From the NCBI GenBank assembly GCA_016235165.1, contig JACRLX010000023.1:62001-126000 (forward strand): DNA of 64,000 bases. Direction: 5' to 3'. This document shows positions 36,823 through 45,988 of the stretch, piece by piece. The number at the start of each line of letters is the position of its first letter. Position 1 is the first letter of the stretch. This DNA is from Rhodocyclales bacterium (GTDB taxonomy: Bacteria > Pseudomonadota > Gammaproteobacteria > Burkholderiales > Rhodocyclaceae). A program made the translations under genes and the position numbers. The notes beneath the pieces are model-generated. The model saw only the letters and a program-made list of their open reading frames with translations. It was not told where the DNA came from and ran no database searches.

Positions 36823-38030
36823 GCGCCGTCCGCCTGGATACTGCTTTGCATAACTTTCCTGCGCCCCTGGCGCGCGGCTTTACCGACGGCAACCACCTGC
36901 AACTGCTGAAGAGCGGCGGCGAGTACTTCCCGGCATTGATCGCCGCCATCGAACAGGCGCGGCATGAAATCCACCTCGAAACCTACATCTTTGCCGACGA
37001 TGCGATGGGGCGCCGCGTCGCCGCCGCGCTGGCGCATGCGGTGCGGCGTGGCGTGGCGGTGCGGGTGCTGGTGGATGGTTTCGGCGCGCGCGGTTTCGAG
37101 TCCGGGCTGGGCGCCGGCCTGGCCGACGCGGGGGTGGAGATCCTGACCTACCGGCCCGAAGCGGGGCGCTTCGCCTTTCGTCGCCATCGCCTGCGGCGCA
37201 TGCATCGCAAGCTGGTGGTGATCGACGGCGGCATCGGCTTTGTCGGCGGCATCAACGTGCTCGACGATTTCGACGCCGGCACCCTGCCGCGCTTCGATTA
37301 CGCGGTGCGCGTCGAGGGCCCGCTGGTGGCGCGCCTGCACCTTGCCGTGCGCCATGTCTGGCGCATGGTGCGCTGGGCCCGGCTCGGCCGCCGGCCGCCG
37401 CCGCCGCCGCCCCTGCCCCGGCATGCGGGCGGTGCGGGCACCATGCGGGCGGCCTTGCTGCTGCGCGACAACCTGGCGCACCGCCACGACATCGAATACG
37501 CCTACCTCGACGCGATCCGTAGCGCGCGCAGCGAAATCCTCATCGCCAATGCCTACTTCCTGCCCGGCCGCCGCTTCCGCAAGACCCTGCTGCTGGCGGC
37601 GCAGCGCGGCGTAAGCGTCAGCCTGCTGTTGCAGGGCCGCTCTGACCACGTGCTGTTCCACTACGCGGCGCAGGCGCTATACGACCGCTTGCTGGCGGCC
37701 GGCGTGCGCGTCTACGAATATGACAAGGCCGAGTTGCATGCCAAGGTGGCCGTGGTGGACGATGACTGGGCCACGGTCGGCTCCTCGAATATCGATCCCT
37801 TCAGCCTGCTGCTGGCGCGTGAGGCCAATCTCGTGGTGCGCGATGCCGGCTTCGCCGCCGAGCTACGCGCCAGCCTGACGGCGACGCTGGCTGGCGCCGC
37901 GCGCGAAATTCGCGCCGAGGACCAGGCCCATCGGCCCTGGCGCGCGCGCCTGGCGAGCACGCTGGCGTATTCCCTGGTGCGCTTCATGCTCGGCGTGACC
38001 CGCTACGCCGGCAGGCAGTATTCGGGTTGA
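36819..38030 (+). CDS. clsB: Cardiolipin synthase B
   Basis: A 403-residue phospholipase D superfamily enzyme with two HKD motifs: HRKLVVIDGGIGFVGGIN and HAKVAVVDDDWATVGSSNID. ClsB forms cardiolipin from phosphatidylglycerol at the inner membrane and lacks the N-terminal membrane segments of ClsA, as here. A Pro-rich linker (RRPPPPPPLPR) separates the halves. It overlaps the upstream EEP gene and is followed by the tRNA-Gly promoter. Confidence 0.9.
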   Translation: MSAVRLDTALHNFPAPLARGFTDGNHLQLLKSGGEYFPALIAAIEQARHEIHLETYIFADDAMGRRVAAALAHAVRRGVAVRVLVDGFGARGFESGLGAGLADAGVEILTYRPEAGRFAFRRHRLRRMHRKLVVIDGGIGFVGGINVLDDFDAGTLPRFDYAVRVEGPLVARLHLAVRHVWRMVRWARLGRRPPPPPPLPRHAGGAGTMRAALLLRDNLAHRHDIEYAYLDAIRSARSEILIANAYFLPGRRFRKTLLLAAQRGVSVSLLLQGRSDHVLFHYAAQALYDRLLAAGVRVYEYDKAELHAKVAVVDDDWATVGSSNIDPFSLLLAREANLVVRDAGFAAELRASLTATLAGAAREIRAEDQAHRPWRARLASTLAYSLVRFMLGVTRYAGRQYSG

Positions 38031-38055
38031 GGGCCGGGTTACGGAGACATTGCCG

Positions 38056-38085
38056 TTCGACATCGCGATTCGCAGCGGCTACAAT
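38056..38085 (+). promoter_or_regulatory. Promoter of the split tRNA-Gly gene
   Basis: TTCGAC at 38056-38061 and TACAAT at 38080-38085, spaced 18 bp, a good sigma-70-type promoter. It would start transcription near 38092, four bases before the mature tRNA 5' end. Confidence 0.6.
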
Positions 38086-38523
38086 CCGCTCCCACGCGGG
38101 CGTCGTATAACGGCATTACCTGAGCTTCCCAAGCGTGCGACACGTCGCATAGGTAGCTAGCCTACTCGGGCGCTTTATTACCGAGAGAAAATAGCATTAG
38201 CAGAGGTGAAGGGGGCAACTCCTCTCACTTCATTAAAGAGTGCGGTTCAGGGCAACCTGGGCTTCACCCTATGTGAAAGCTGTACAAGTAATTGTCCAGC
38301 GGTCTCGCAAGAGGCTGACTGAACCGGGGGTTCAGCCCTCTGTAGTCTAGGAGCGGTGCGTCACTGGTAACGGTGGGGTGCTAAGCGCTCTGACAATGTA
38401 GCCACCTTTCGGGGTACGCCGTATCCCGTGAGGGGTCGCGGCGTGATTTCGGCAGTTGCATCCGAATGAGGCGCTAGGCTGAGTTGGTTGGTTAACGCAA
38501 GTGAACCGTTGATAAACGTCGTA

Positions 38524-38529
38524 AAGCTT
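38524..38529 (+). other. Probable EBS2 of the intron
   Basis: AAGCTT can pair with GAGCTT in the tRNA 5' exon (38122-38127), five Watson-Crick pairs and one G-U. IBS2 so defined is one base upstream of IBS1, the expected layout. Confidence 0.5.
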
Positions 38530-38594
38530 GACTGAGCCAAAAGCAACTTGTTTCATCGGGCTCTGCCAAAAGGCATGTGATCGGTTGTTCGCTT

Positions 38595-38600
38595 GCTTGG
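38595..38600 (+). other. EBS1 of the intron
   Basis: GCTTGG in the loop of a GTTCGC/GCGAAC hairpin (38587-38607). It is fully complementary to CCAAGC, the last six bases of the 5' exon (38129-38134), which is IBS1. EBS1 in a terminal loop of domain I is the standard arrangement. Confidence 0.78.
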
Positions 38601-38933
38601 TGCGAACACGCTGACATGAGATCACCGGCGAAATGACGGAACCTTCCCAACTCTGTTACTTGTATGGAACGTGGTAAGCCCAACGCGGCGTCCGGCCAGT
38701 ATGGCGGACAAGGGTGACCGTAAGGTTATCTGCTGCCGTAGTGGGTAGAGGATGATGGAAAAAGCGAATGCTGTCCTGTAATGGGGCGGATAGGGGATGA
38801 AACGATTGCCCTGACGCGAAAGCGTGCAGACTTCCATCTGGTGATCTATCGCAAGATAGGTCTGTTAATCGCACCCGGCGGGGATGATGTAATATTCCCG
38901 CAAGGGAGTGTTGCGTCTTCCTTTCGGGGACGG

Positions 38934-39007
38934 GCGGGTGTAGTTCAATGGTAGAACTTCTGCTTCCCAAGCAGATAGCGTGGGTTCGATTCCCATCACC
39001 CGCTCCA
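38934..39007 (+). tRNA. Intron-borne complete tRNA-Gly(CCC)
   Basis: Acceptor GCGGGTG/CACCCGC, all seven pairs; D stem GTTC/GAAC; anticodon stem TCTGC/GCAGA with loop TTCCCAA (anticodon CCC); T stem GTGGG/CCCAT; discriminator T and encoded CCA. It is 74 nt, with no defect that I can see. It sits inside the intron, 17 bases before the maturase start, probably in domain IV. Its body and anticodon stem differ from the interrupted host tRNA, so it is not a simple duplicate. Confidence 0.9.
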
Positions 39008-39024
39008 TTCAACCGGAGGTTGAT

Positions 39025-40695
39025 ATGGACGCAATGCAGTTCAATTGTGATGTCGCCTCCACTGCATGGCAATCTTGGCACGATGTTTCATGGGCCGAGG
39101 CTTGTCAGGTAGTTGCGAGGTTACAGGCACGTATTGCGAAGGCAGTAAAAGCAGGGGAATGGCGGAAGGTTCGCAACCTGCAGAGACTCCTGACCAAATC
39201 CAGCAGCGCGAAAGCGCTGGCAGTACGGAGGGTCACGGAGAATCAAGGCCGGAAAACTCCAGGGGTGGATAAGCAAACCTGGGGCACGCCGGACGAGAAA
39301 TGGCAGGCGGTTGTCGGTCTCGGCAGCAAGAGATACAGGCCCTTGCCACTGCGTCGCATCTACATACCGAAAGCAAATGGTGACAAGCGCCCTCTGGGCA
39401 TTCCAACCATGCGTGATCGGGCCATGCAAGCGCTGCATCTTTTGGCGCTTGATCCTGTCGCCGAAACGACTGGAGATGCTCACTCCTACGGCTTCCGTCG
39501 TGAGCGCTCGACGGCCGATGCCATCGAACAGGTACGCAATGTACTTGGTCGAAAAGCGTCACCGAAATGGGTGCTGGAGGGGGATATCAAAGGCTGTTTC
39601 GACAACATCAGTCACGACTGGCTGGTTGCCAATGTCTGCATGGACAAAGGCATCCTTCGGAAATGGCTGAAGGCAGGATTTATCGAAATGGGAAGGCTTT
39701 TCCCTACGAACGCTGGCACGCCACAGGGAGGCATCATTTCCCCGGTGTTGGCAAACATCGCGCTGGACGGCCTGCAACGTGAGCTTGAAACACTGTTTCA
39801 CACAGTGCGACAGGCGCGCGCGGCAAAGGTCAATCTGGTGCGCTATGCGGATGACTTCGTGATCACCGGCAGCTCGAAAGAACTGCTCGAAAACGAGGTC
39901 AGGCCTCTGGTGGAGAAATTCCTGGCTGTCAGAGGACTTGCGCTCTCGGAGAAGAAGACCAAAATCACGCATGTGACGGAGGGCTTCGACTTTCTGGGCT
40001 GGAATGTCCGGTATTTCAAACGAATGCTGCTCACGCGGCCGTCGAAGAAAAATACCAAAGCGTTCCTCGACAAGATTCGCGCCGCGTTAGGTGGGCTGAA
40101 GTCGGCCGCACAGGCTGAGGTGATAGAAAAACTCACCCCGGTTATTCGGGGGTGGGCCAACTACCATCGAAGCCAAATGGCCACGCTCACATTTTCGAAG
40201 TGCGATCATCAAATCTGGCAAGCGTTGTGGCGTTGGGCGTGTCGTCGTCACCCGAACAAGGGGAAGCGATGGATCAAACAGCGTTATTTCGTACGCCTCA
40301 AAGGTCGCGATTGGCGATTTTCGGAAAAGGACAAGCTGCTGCCCGTTTTGCGTGGGTACCGGAAACGGCCCCACGTGAAGATCAAGGGCGAAGCAAATCC
40401 CTACGACCCGATGTATGACGAGTATTTCTCCAGGCGGCTTGCCCGCAAAATGGATGCGACGCTCGAGGGTCGCCGGAAGCTACGTTGGCTCTGGTGGTGG
40501 CAGGAAGGTCTCTGTCCCATCTGCGAGCAGAAGATCACGCGAGATACTGGGTGGCATCTGCACCACATAATCAAACGGTCGCAACGTGGTTCGGACAAGC
40601 TCACCAATCTGGTGCTGCTGCATCCGAATTGTCATATGCAACATCATTCAACGGAGAAATCCGGCTCTGCCGGTGTCAGCATGTACAAGTGCTGA
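39025..40695 (+). CDS. ltrA: Group II intron reverse transcriptase/maturase with HNH endonuclease
   Basis: A 556-residue intron-encoded protein from an ATG with GGAGG upstream. RT blocks include RPLGIPTMRDRAMQ, EGDIKGCFDNISH, GTPQGGIISPVLANI and VRYADDFVI (YADD catalytic box). A maturase domain X follows (VIRGWANYHR), then a C-terminal HNH nuclease (CPICEQ, HLHHI, NLVLLHPNCHMQHH). It should promote splicing and retrohoming. HNH-bearing maturases of this length fit the bacterial/chloroplast-like lineage. No frameshift or premature stop, so the intron is probably active or was until recently. Confidence 0.93.
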   Translation: MDAMQFNCDVASTAWQSWHDVSWAEACQVVARLQARIAKAVKAGEWRKVRNLQRLLTKSSSAKALAVRRVTENQGRKTPGVDKQTWGTPDEKWQAVVGLGSKRYRPLPLRRIYIPKANGDKRPLGIPTMRDRAMQALHLLALDPVAETTGDAHSYGFRRERSTADAIEQVRNVLGRKASPKWVLEGDIKGCFDNISHDWLVANVCMDKGILRKWLKAGFIEMGRLFPTNAGTPQGGIISPVLANIALDGLQRELETLFHTVRQARAAKVNLVRYADDFVITGSSKELLENEVRPLVEKFLAVRGLALSEKKTKITHVTEGFDFLGWNVRYFKRMLLTRPSKKNTKAFLDKIRAALGGLKSAAQAEVIEKLTPVIRGWANYHRSQMATLTFSKCDHQIWQALWRWACRRHPNKGKRWIKQRYFVRLKGRDWRFSEKDKLLPVLRGYRKRPHVKIKGEANPYDPMYDEYFSRRLARKMDATLEGRRKLRWLWWWQEGLCPICEQKITRDTGWHLHHIIKRSQRGSDKLTNLVLLHPNCHMQHHSTEKSGSAGVSMYKC

Positions 40696-40711
40696 TGCTC
40701 GTAGATTGCTT

Positions 40712-40786
40712 GAGCCGTATGCGGGGAAACTTGCACGTACGGTTCTTAGGGGAGGGGATTATCGCGAGATAATCTCCTTACCCTCC
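40712..40786 (+). ncRNA. Intron domains V and VI
   Basis: Domain V occupies 40712-40745: it begins GAGCCGTATGCGG, has a GAAA-type tetraloop region and closes with ACGTACGGTTC. It is 34 nt, as expected. Domain VI follows, with GATTATC-GCGA-GATAATC as its upper stem and a bulged A (40780) as the probable branch point, seven bases from the 3' splice site. Confidence 0.82.
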
Positions 40787-40822
40787 TCATGAAGAGGGTT
40801 CGACTCCCTTCGCCCGCTCCAG

Positions 40823-40856
40823 AAGAAAAAGCCGGCCCTCGGGCCGGCTTTTTCTT
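40823..40856. terminator. Bidirectional terminator after tRNA-Gly
   Basis: AAGAAAAAGCCGGCCC, loop TC, GGGCCGGCTTTTTCTT: a perfect 16-bp inverted repeat, GC core with flanking A and T tracts. It ends the tRNA transcript and also the convergent FecR-domain gene, whose stop is 18 bp away. Confidence 0.9.
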
Positions 40857-40873
40857 GGGCAGCGCGAGGGCGC

Positions 40874-42112
40874 TTACTGCTGCGTCGTCTCGGCCTTGAT
40901 CGCCAGCCACTTGCCGCCACGCTGGACCAGGACGAACTGTTCCAGCGACTCGAAGCGGTAGGGCTTGCCGGACTGCTTGCCCTGCTCGACCACGGCGGAG
41001 CGCAGGCTGATGTTGTCGCAGGCGGCGCTGCCGGCCAGGTCCACCAGGCGCGCGTCGGTCCACACCCGGCGCTGGCGGTAATCCTTGAGGCCCTTGATGG
41101 CGGTGATGGTGCTCTGTGCCAGCTCGTCGCGGGTCAGGTCGACGCTGGCCATCTTGCCGTCCTTCTCCTTGACGTTGGCCTTGACCTTGGCATCCTGGGC
41201 GAACATCGCGATCACGCCCTGGGCATCGCCCTTGGCGATGGCGCCATCGAGCTGGGCCAGCCAGGTCTTGGCGATATCGACCGGCGCGCATTCGGCGGCG
41301 GCACCGGGGGTCTTGCGCTTCTGCTCCAGCAGGCGCTTGGCTTCCTGGTCCGCGTTCTGCGAATAGCGGTCGAGCTCGGTGTCGAACTCGCCCGGCACGT
41401 AGAAGCTGGGCACCTTGTCCAGCAGCACCGGCAGCAGGATGGTCAGCAGCGCGCGATCCTTGGTCTTGGGCGGGTTGCGGGCAAAGCCGACCTGGCCGGG
41501 ATCGATGTCGACCTTGTTTTCGCCCACCTTCAGGGTGGTGCCGCCGCGATTCACCTTGTCATAGGTACCCTCCGGGTTGGAGCTCTGCTTGGCCAGCTCC
41601 GGGGACGGAACGTAGGGCTCGTGGTCGGTGCCGCGGATGCCGATGGTAGCCGACGGGGTGACGACGACATGGCCGCTGCGGTTGGTCTGCCCGATCCAGC
41701 CGCTGATCAGGCGCAGCGAGCCGGTGACCAGGCGCACGGCGAAGCCGTCGCTGGGTTTGTCCTCGGCGGCAAAGCGTTCGGCGACGAACTCGGTGTTGGG
41801 GCGGACTGCCACCACGCCGGCATCATCGGTGCGCAGCACGGCTTCGGCTTCGCCGCCGGCACGCAGGCGCTCGCCGACATAGACGGGATCGCCCTCACGC
41901 AGTTTGCGCACCGGCGCACCGACCTTGCTGGCCGTCACTTCGCCGCGAATGCGCCAGACCATGCCGAATTTGGCGCCCGTCGCGGCGGGCGCCGCTTCGG
42001 CGGCCGGAGCCGCTGCCGCGCTGGCGCTCATCGGGGCGGCAACGAACATGAGACAGAGACCCAGGCTGCCCATCAGGGCGCCGAGGCTGGTTCGATTGAA
42101 TGACAATTTCAT
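40874..42112 (-). CDS. FecR-domain exported protein with NTF2-like C-terminus
   Basis: A 412-residue protein with an N-terminal signal peptide (GALMGSLGLCLMFVAAPMSASA). Residues ~48-165 form a FecR domain (GEVTASKVGAPVRKLREGDPVYVGERLRAGGEAEAVL, then TPSATIGIRGTDHE). The C-terminal ~130 residues (AKTWLAQLDGAIAKGDAQGVIAMFAQDA) resemble the NTF2/SnoaL fold. No membrane segment beyond the signal, so probably periplasmic. Unlike FecR anti-sigma factors no sigma factor lies beside it. Function unknown. Confidence 0.78.
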   Translation of the reverse strand: MKLSFNRTSLGALMGSLGLCLMFVAAPMSASAAAAPAAEAAPAATGAKFGMVWRIRGEVTASKVGAPVRKLREGDPVYVGERLRAGGEAEAVLRTDDAGVVAVRPNTEFVAERFAAEDKPSDGFAVRLVTGSLRLISGWIGQTNRSGHVVVTPSATIGIRGTDHEPYVPSPELAKQSSNPEGTYDKVNRGGTTLKVGENKVDIDPGQVGFARNPPKTKDRALLTILLPVLLDKVPSFYVPGEFDTELDRYSQNADQEAKRLLEQKRKTPGAAAECAPVDIAKTWLAQLDGAIAKGDAQGVIAMFAQDAKVKANVKEKDGKMASVDLTRDELAQSTITAIKGLKDYRQRRVWTDARLVDLAGSAACDNISLRSAVVEQGKQSGKPYRFESLEQFVLVQRGGKWLAIKAETTQQ

Positions 42113-42264
42113 GGTGAACTCCTTTGCTTTCCTGATATTTCACTGTAACAATCTATTGGAGCATAACGGCATTACGCCAGCTGTGCGGTATTTGGCAGTT
42201 TTCGCCAAATAGCCGCCGGCAGGGCATGAATTCTGTCATATCCGGGCACCCGGCTTGCCGGCCC

Positions 42265-45048
42265 TCATCCGCTGTTGCGCAATCCGGCCGCCACGCCGTT
42301 GATGGTCAGGTGGATGCCGCGCTGCACCCGGTCGTCGGTTTCTCCCGCGCGGTGGCGCCGCAGCAGCTCGATCTGGATGTGGTTGAGCGGGTCGAGATAG
42401 GGGAAGCGGTTGCGGATCGAGCGCTTCAGCAGCGGATTGAGGTCGAGCAGTTCCTTTTCACCGGTGATCGCCAGCAGCGCAGCGATCGAGGCCTGCCATT
42501 CGGCCTTGAGGCGCGGAAAGATCGCGTTGCGCAGTTCGACATCCTTGACCAGCAGCGAATAGCGCTCGGCGATTACGATGTCGCTCTTGCCCAGCACCAT
42601 GTCCATGTTCGACAGCGTGGCGCGGAAGAAGCCCCATTCGCGATGCATTTCCGCCAGCAGCGCCATGCCCTGCTCGCCCTGTTTTTCGCGCCAGGCGGCA
42701 ACGGCGGCGCCGAAGCCGAACCAGCCCGGCAGCATCAACCGGCATTGCGCCCAGGAGAAGACCCAGGGTATCGCCCGCAGGTCCTCGATGGCGCGCGTCT
42801 TCTTGCGCGAGGCCGGGCGGCTGCCGATGTTGAGCGCGGCGATTTCGGCGATCACCGTCGATTGCCAGAAGTAGTCCTCGAAACCGGGCGTCTCATACAC
42901 CATGGCGCGGTAGGCGGCGAAGGCGGAAGCCGAGAGTTCCTCCATCGCGGCCAGGTATTCCGGCTTTGGCGCATCGTGCTGGTGGCCGAGCAGCGTGGCT
43001 TCCAGCGTCGCGGCGGCGAGGATTTCCAGGTTGCGGCGGCCGAGCTCGGGATTGGCGTACTTGGAGGCGATCACCTCGCCCTGCTCGGTGATGCGGATCT
43101 GGCCCTGCACCGCGCCCTGCGGCTGGGCCAGGATCGCCTGGTAACTCGGTCCGCCGCCGCGGCCGACGCTGCCGCCGCGGCCATGGAACAGGCGCAGGGT
43201 GACGCCGTGGCGGGCGAACACCTCGGTCAACGCGATCTCGGCGCGGTACAGCGCCCAGCCCGAGCTCAGGAAGCCGCCGTCCTTGTTGCTGTCGGAATAG
43301 CCGAGCATGCATTCCTGCAAGGCGCCGCGGGAACCGAGCAGGCGGTTGTAAAGCGGAATCGAGAGCAGCTGGTCCATGGTCGGCCCGGCGTTGGCGAGGT
43401 CGGTTATGGTCTCGAACAGCGGCACGATATTCACGTCCAGCGCATGCTCCAGCGGCCGCAACAGGCCGACTTCCTTGAGCAGCACGGCGACTTCGAGGAT
43501 GTCCGAGACGCCGTCGGTCTTGGAGATGATCACGTCCTCGATCGCGGCGCGACCGTAGCGCTGGTGGATGCCGCGCGCGGCATGGAAGATCGCCAGTTCG
43601 CCGCGCGTTTCGTCCGAGTAGTCGACGCCGGGCGCGGCCAGCGGCCTCGGCGTGGCGAGTTCTTCCAGCAGCAGGGCGATGCGGGCGTCCTCGTCCAGCG
43701 CCAGATAGTTCGTGCCGGGGCGGGCGATGGCCAGCAGTTCGGCCACGGTGCGCGCATGTACGTCGGAGTTTTGCCGCAGGTCCAGCGGCGCCAGGTGGAA
43801 ACCGAAAATGGCGACGGCATGGCGCAGGCGGCGCAGGCGGCCGCGCCCGAGCAGGCCGCACTTGTGGCTGATCAGCGAGCGGTGCAGCACGTCGAGGTCG
43901 GCGCCGAATTCGGCGGCGCTGGCGTAGGGCTCGGCCTCACCCACGGCGTGGCGCGGGGCTTCGAGGCCGTCGAGCGCCAGCGCGCTGGCGGCCAGCCGCG
44001 CATAGAAGCCGGCAATGGCGCGGCGGTAGGGTTCGTCGAGGCGGTGCGGGCTGCGATCGGGCGAGATCTCGGCCAGGCGCATCAGGTCTGCATCGGGCAC
44101 CTCGATCAGCGATGTGGTGGTCGACAGTTCAGCGCCGAGCTGGTGCAGCTGTTCGAGCAGGTAGCCGATGGCCTTGCGGCTTTGCGCGCGCATTGCTGCA
44201 TCGAGCACCTCGGCGGTGACGAAGGGATTGCCGTCGCGGTCGCCGCCGATCCAGGAGCCGGGACGCAGGAAGGCCGGCAGTTCGGCCAGGCCCTGTTGGC
44301 TCCAGCCGGGTACGGCCTTCGCCAGGTGGTCCTCGCTGGCGTTGTAGAGGCGCGGCAGTTCGCGCAGGAAGGTCATGTCGTAGAACGAAAGCGCGTTGTT
44401 CACCTCGTCCATCACAGACAGCTTGGCCCGGCGCAGCATGCGCGTCTGCCACAGGCGCAGCACGGCGCGGCGCAGGGCTTCGTCGTGCTCGGCCTGTTCC
44501 TCGGGCGCCAGTTCGGTGCGGTCGCGCTGGTCGAGCAGGCGCGCGATCTTCCACTGGCAATCGAGGATGCTTTTCCGCTGCACTTCGGTCGGGTGGGCGG
44601 TGAGTACCGGCCGCACCTGGGCGGCGGCGAAGAACTCGGCAAGTTGCCCCGCGCCGATGCCGGCTTCCTCTGCGCGGCTAAGCGACAGGGCCAGGCTGCC
44701 TTCGCGCGGCGCGGCGCCGGCGCGGGCATGGGCGCGGCTGCGCCGGATGTGGTGCTGGTCCTCGGCGATGTTGGCCAGGTGCGAAAAATAGCTGAAGGCG
44801 CGCACCACCATGTTGGTGCGCTCGCGCGGCAGGCCGCGCAGCACGGCATCGAGTTCGCTGCGCGCCGCGCTGTCGTCGTCGCGGTGCACGCGCAGCGCCA
44901 GCTGGCGGATCTGTTCGACGCGGTCGAAGACCTCGGCGCCCTCCTGTTCGCGCACGGTGTCGCCGAGCAGGCGGCCGAGCAGGCGGATGTCTTCGCGCAG
45001 GGGTTGGTCTTTGTCGGCCCCGCCGACCCTGTCGTGGTGTGGTTTCAT
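42265..45048 (-). CDS. ppc: Phosphoenolpyruvate carboxylase
   Basis: A 927-residue PEP carboxylase, which replenishes oxaloacetate from PEP and bicarbonate. Both family active-site regions are present: [13 protein letters not shown] with the catalytic His, and [16 protein letters not shown] with the catalytic Lys. [12 protein letters not shown], the glycine-rich loop, and the C-terminal [22 protein letters not shown] with its allosteric region are also seen. Length is usual. It lies downstream of gltL on the same strand. Confidence 0.96.
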   Translation of the reverse strand: MKPHHDRVGGADKDQPLREDIRLLGRLLGDTVREQEGAEVFDRVEQIRQLALRVHRDDDSAARSELDAVLRGLPRERTNMVVRAFSYFSHLANIAEDQHHIRRSRAHARAGAAPREGSLALSLSRAEEAGIGAGQLAEFFAAAQVRPVLTAHPTEVQRKSILDCQWKIARLLDQRDRTELAPEEQAEHDEALRRAVLRLWQTRMLRRAKLSVMDEVNNALSFYDMTFLRELPRLYNASEDHLAKAVPGWSQQGLAELPAFLRPGSWIGGDRDGNPFVTAEVLDAAMRAQSRKAIGYLLEQLHQLGAELSTTTSLIEVPDADLMRLAEISPDRSPHRLDEPYRRAIAGFYARLAASALALDGLEAPRHAVGEAEPYASAAEFGADLDVLHRSLISHKCGLLGRGRLRRLRHAVAIFGFHLAPLDLRQNSDVHARTVAELLAIARPGTNYLALDEDARIALLLEELATPRPLAAPGVDYSDETRGELAIFHAARGIHQRYGRAAIEDVIISKTDGVSDILEVAVLLKEVGLLRPLEHALDVNIVPLFETITDLANAGPTMDQLLSIPLYNRLLGSRGALQECMLGYSDSNKDGGFLSSGWALYRAEIALTEVFARHGVTLRLFHGRGGSVGRGGGPSYQAILAQPQGAVQGQIRITEQGEVIASKYANPELGRRNLEILAAATLEATLLGHQHDAPKPEYLAAMEELSASAFAAYRAMVYETPGFEDYFWQSTVIAEIAALNIGSRPASRKKTRAIEDLRAIPWVFSWAQCRLMLPGWFGFGAAVAAWREKQGEQGMALLAEMHREWGFFRATLSNMDMVLGKSDIVIAERYSLLVKDVELRNAIFPRLKAEWQASIAALLAITGEKELLDLNPLLKRSIRNRFPYLDPLNHIQIELLRRHRAGETDDRVQRGIHLTINGVAAGLRNSG

Positions 45049-45104
45049 GGCAGCATCTTAGCCGCAGTGCAGCAATGATGGATCACGCTTGTTGATCGGC
45101 TTTA

Positions 45105-45833
45105 TCAGTGATGCAGGATGCGCGAAAGGAAGACTTGCGCCCGCGGCGAAGCCGGGGCGGCGAAGAAGTCGCCGGCCGGGGTGTCCTCGACGATCTCGCC
45201 CTGGTCCATGAACAGGATGCGCTGCGCCACCTTGCGCGCGAAACCCATCTCGTGGGTCACCACCATCATGGTCATGCCCTCGCGCGCCAGCTCGATCATG
45301 ACATCCAGCACTTCGCCGATCATCTCCGGATCGAGCGCCGAGGTCGGCTCGTCGAACAGCATGCAGACCGGGTCCATCGCCAGGGCGCGGGCGATCGCCA
45401 CGCGTTGCTGCTGGCCACCGGAAAGCTGGGCCGGATACTTGTCGGCGTGGGCGGCAAGGCCGACGCGGTCGAGCAGCCGGAGGCCGCGCGCGTCGGCCTC
45501 CTCCGCGCCGCGACCCAGTACCCGCAGCTGGGCTAGGGCCAGGTTCTGGCGCACGCTCATGTGCGGGAACAGCTCGAAGTGCTGGAACACCATGCCGACC
45601 CGGGCGCGCAGTCGTGGCAGGTCGGTGGCCGGATCGCCGACGGATACGCCATCGACCACGATGCGCCCCTGCAGGAAAGGTTCCAGGCCATTGACGCACT
45701 TGATCAGGGTCGACTTGCCGGAGCCCGAGGGGCCGCAAACCACCACCACTTCGCCCTTGGCGACCGTGGTGCTGGCGCCGTTCAGCACCCGGGTCTGGCC
45801 ATACCATTTCGAGACATCGCGGATTTCGATCAT
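45105..45833 (-). CDS. gltL: Glutamate/aspartate ABC transporter ATPase
   Basis: A 242-residue polar-amino-acid-type ATPase: Walker [10 protein letters not shown]-loop FQHFELFPH, signature LSGGQQQR, Walker [14 protein letters not shown] and the switch His in VVTHEMGFA. It has no permease or binding protein beside it; the matching gltK, gltJ and gltI genes are 11 kb away at 56.9-59.2 kb on the same strand. The segment upstream of its ATG has no clear ribosome site or promoter, fitting an operon that has been split. Confidence 0.88.
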   Translation of the reverse strand: MIEIRDVSKWYGQTRVLNGASTTVAKGEVVVVCGPSGSGKSTLIKCVNGLEPFLQGRIVVDGVSVGDPATDLPRLRARVGMVFQHFELFPHMSVRQNLALAQLRVLGRGAEEADARGLRLLDRVGLAAHADKYPAQLSGGQQQRVAIARALAMDPVCMLFDEPTSALDPEMIGEVLDVMIELAREGMTMMVVTHEMGFARKVAQRILFMDQGEIVEDTPAGDFFAAPASPRAQVFLSRILHH

Positions 45834-45836
45834 GAA

Positions 45837-45872
45837 GATTCACTGCTGTCCGGTTAAATTGAAGAGTGAATC
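45837..45872. repeat. Inverted repeat at the left edge of the catabolic island
   Basis: GATTCACT (45837-45844) and AGTGAATC (45865-45872), a perfect 8-bp inverted repeat with a 20-bp spacer, next to gltL. The spacer begins GCTGTCCGG. It may be the end of the insertion element whose remnant lies downstream, but I cannot name the element. Confidence 0.35.
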
Positions 45873-45988
45873 GGTGAACGCTGCGAATGGTAAGGGTTTA
45901 AGGGCGGCAATGGGTGTCGCCGAATTGAATTCGATGTTGGCGTTCCCGCAGAATTTCGCGCTTTGGCTCGGAGACTGCCACTTACACA

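Larger units (their letters stand above)
38135..40786 (+). mobile_element. Group II intron inserted in tRNA-Gly, with maturase and a carried tRNA
   Basis: The 5' end GTGCGACAC matches the group II consensus GUGYG. Near the 3' end is a full domain V (40712-40745), then a domain VI hairpin with a bulged A at 40780. The boundaries come from the tRNA reconstruction; the intron's last bases (TCC) differ from the usual AY. The maturase gene occupies 39025-40695, and an intact tRNA-Gly(CCC) lies at 38934-39007. EBS1 and a probable EBS2 that pair with the tRNA 5' exon are visible. Length 2652 bases, normal for such an intron. Confidence 0.88.
38096..40821 (+). tRNA. glyU: tRNA-Gly(CCC), split by a group II intron
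   Basis: The 5' exon (38096-38134) holds acceptor GCGGGCG, a D arm, anticodon stem TGAGC, loop TTCCCAA with anticodon CCC, and the first two bases (GC) of the 3' anticodon stem. The 3' exon (40787-40821) resumes with TCA, completing GCTCA, then a T arm (GAGGG, loop TTCGACT, CCCTT), acceptor CGCCCGC, discriminator T and CCA. Joined, they make a normal 74-nt tRNA with perfect acceptor and anticodon stems. It reads GGG codons. A strong terminator follows. Confidence 0.88.

Noticed and set aside
38934-39007. Taking the intron-borne tRNA as a neighbouring gene outside the intron
   Set aside because: The 5' exon, GTGCG start and EBS1 lie upstream and domains V and VI and the 3' exon lie downstream, so it is inside the intron.
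42226-45078. A 950-codon plus-strand frame
   Set aside because: It mirrors ppc and is rich in Gln, Gly and His without domain pattern.
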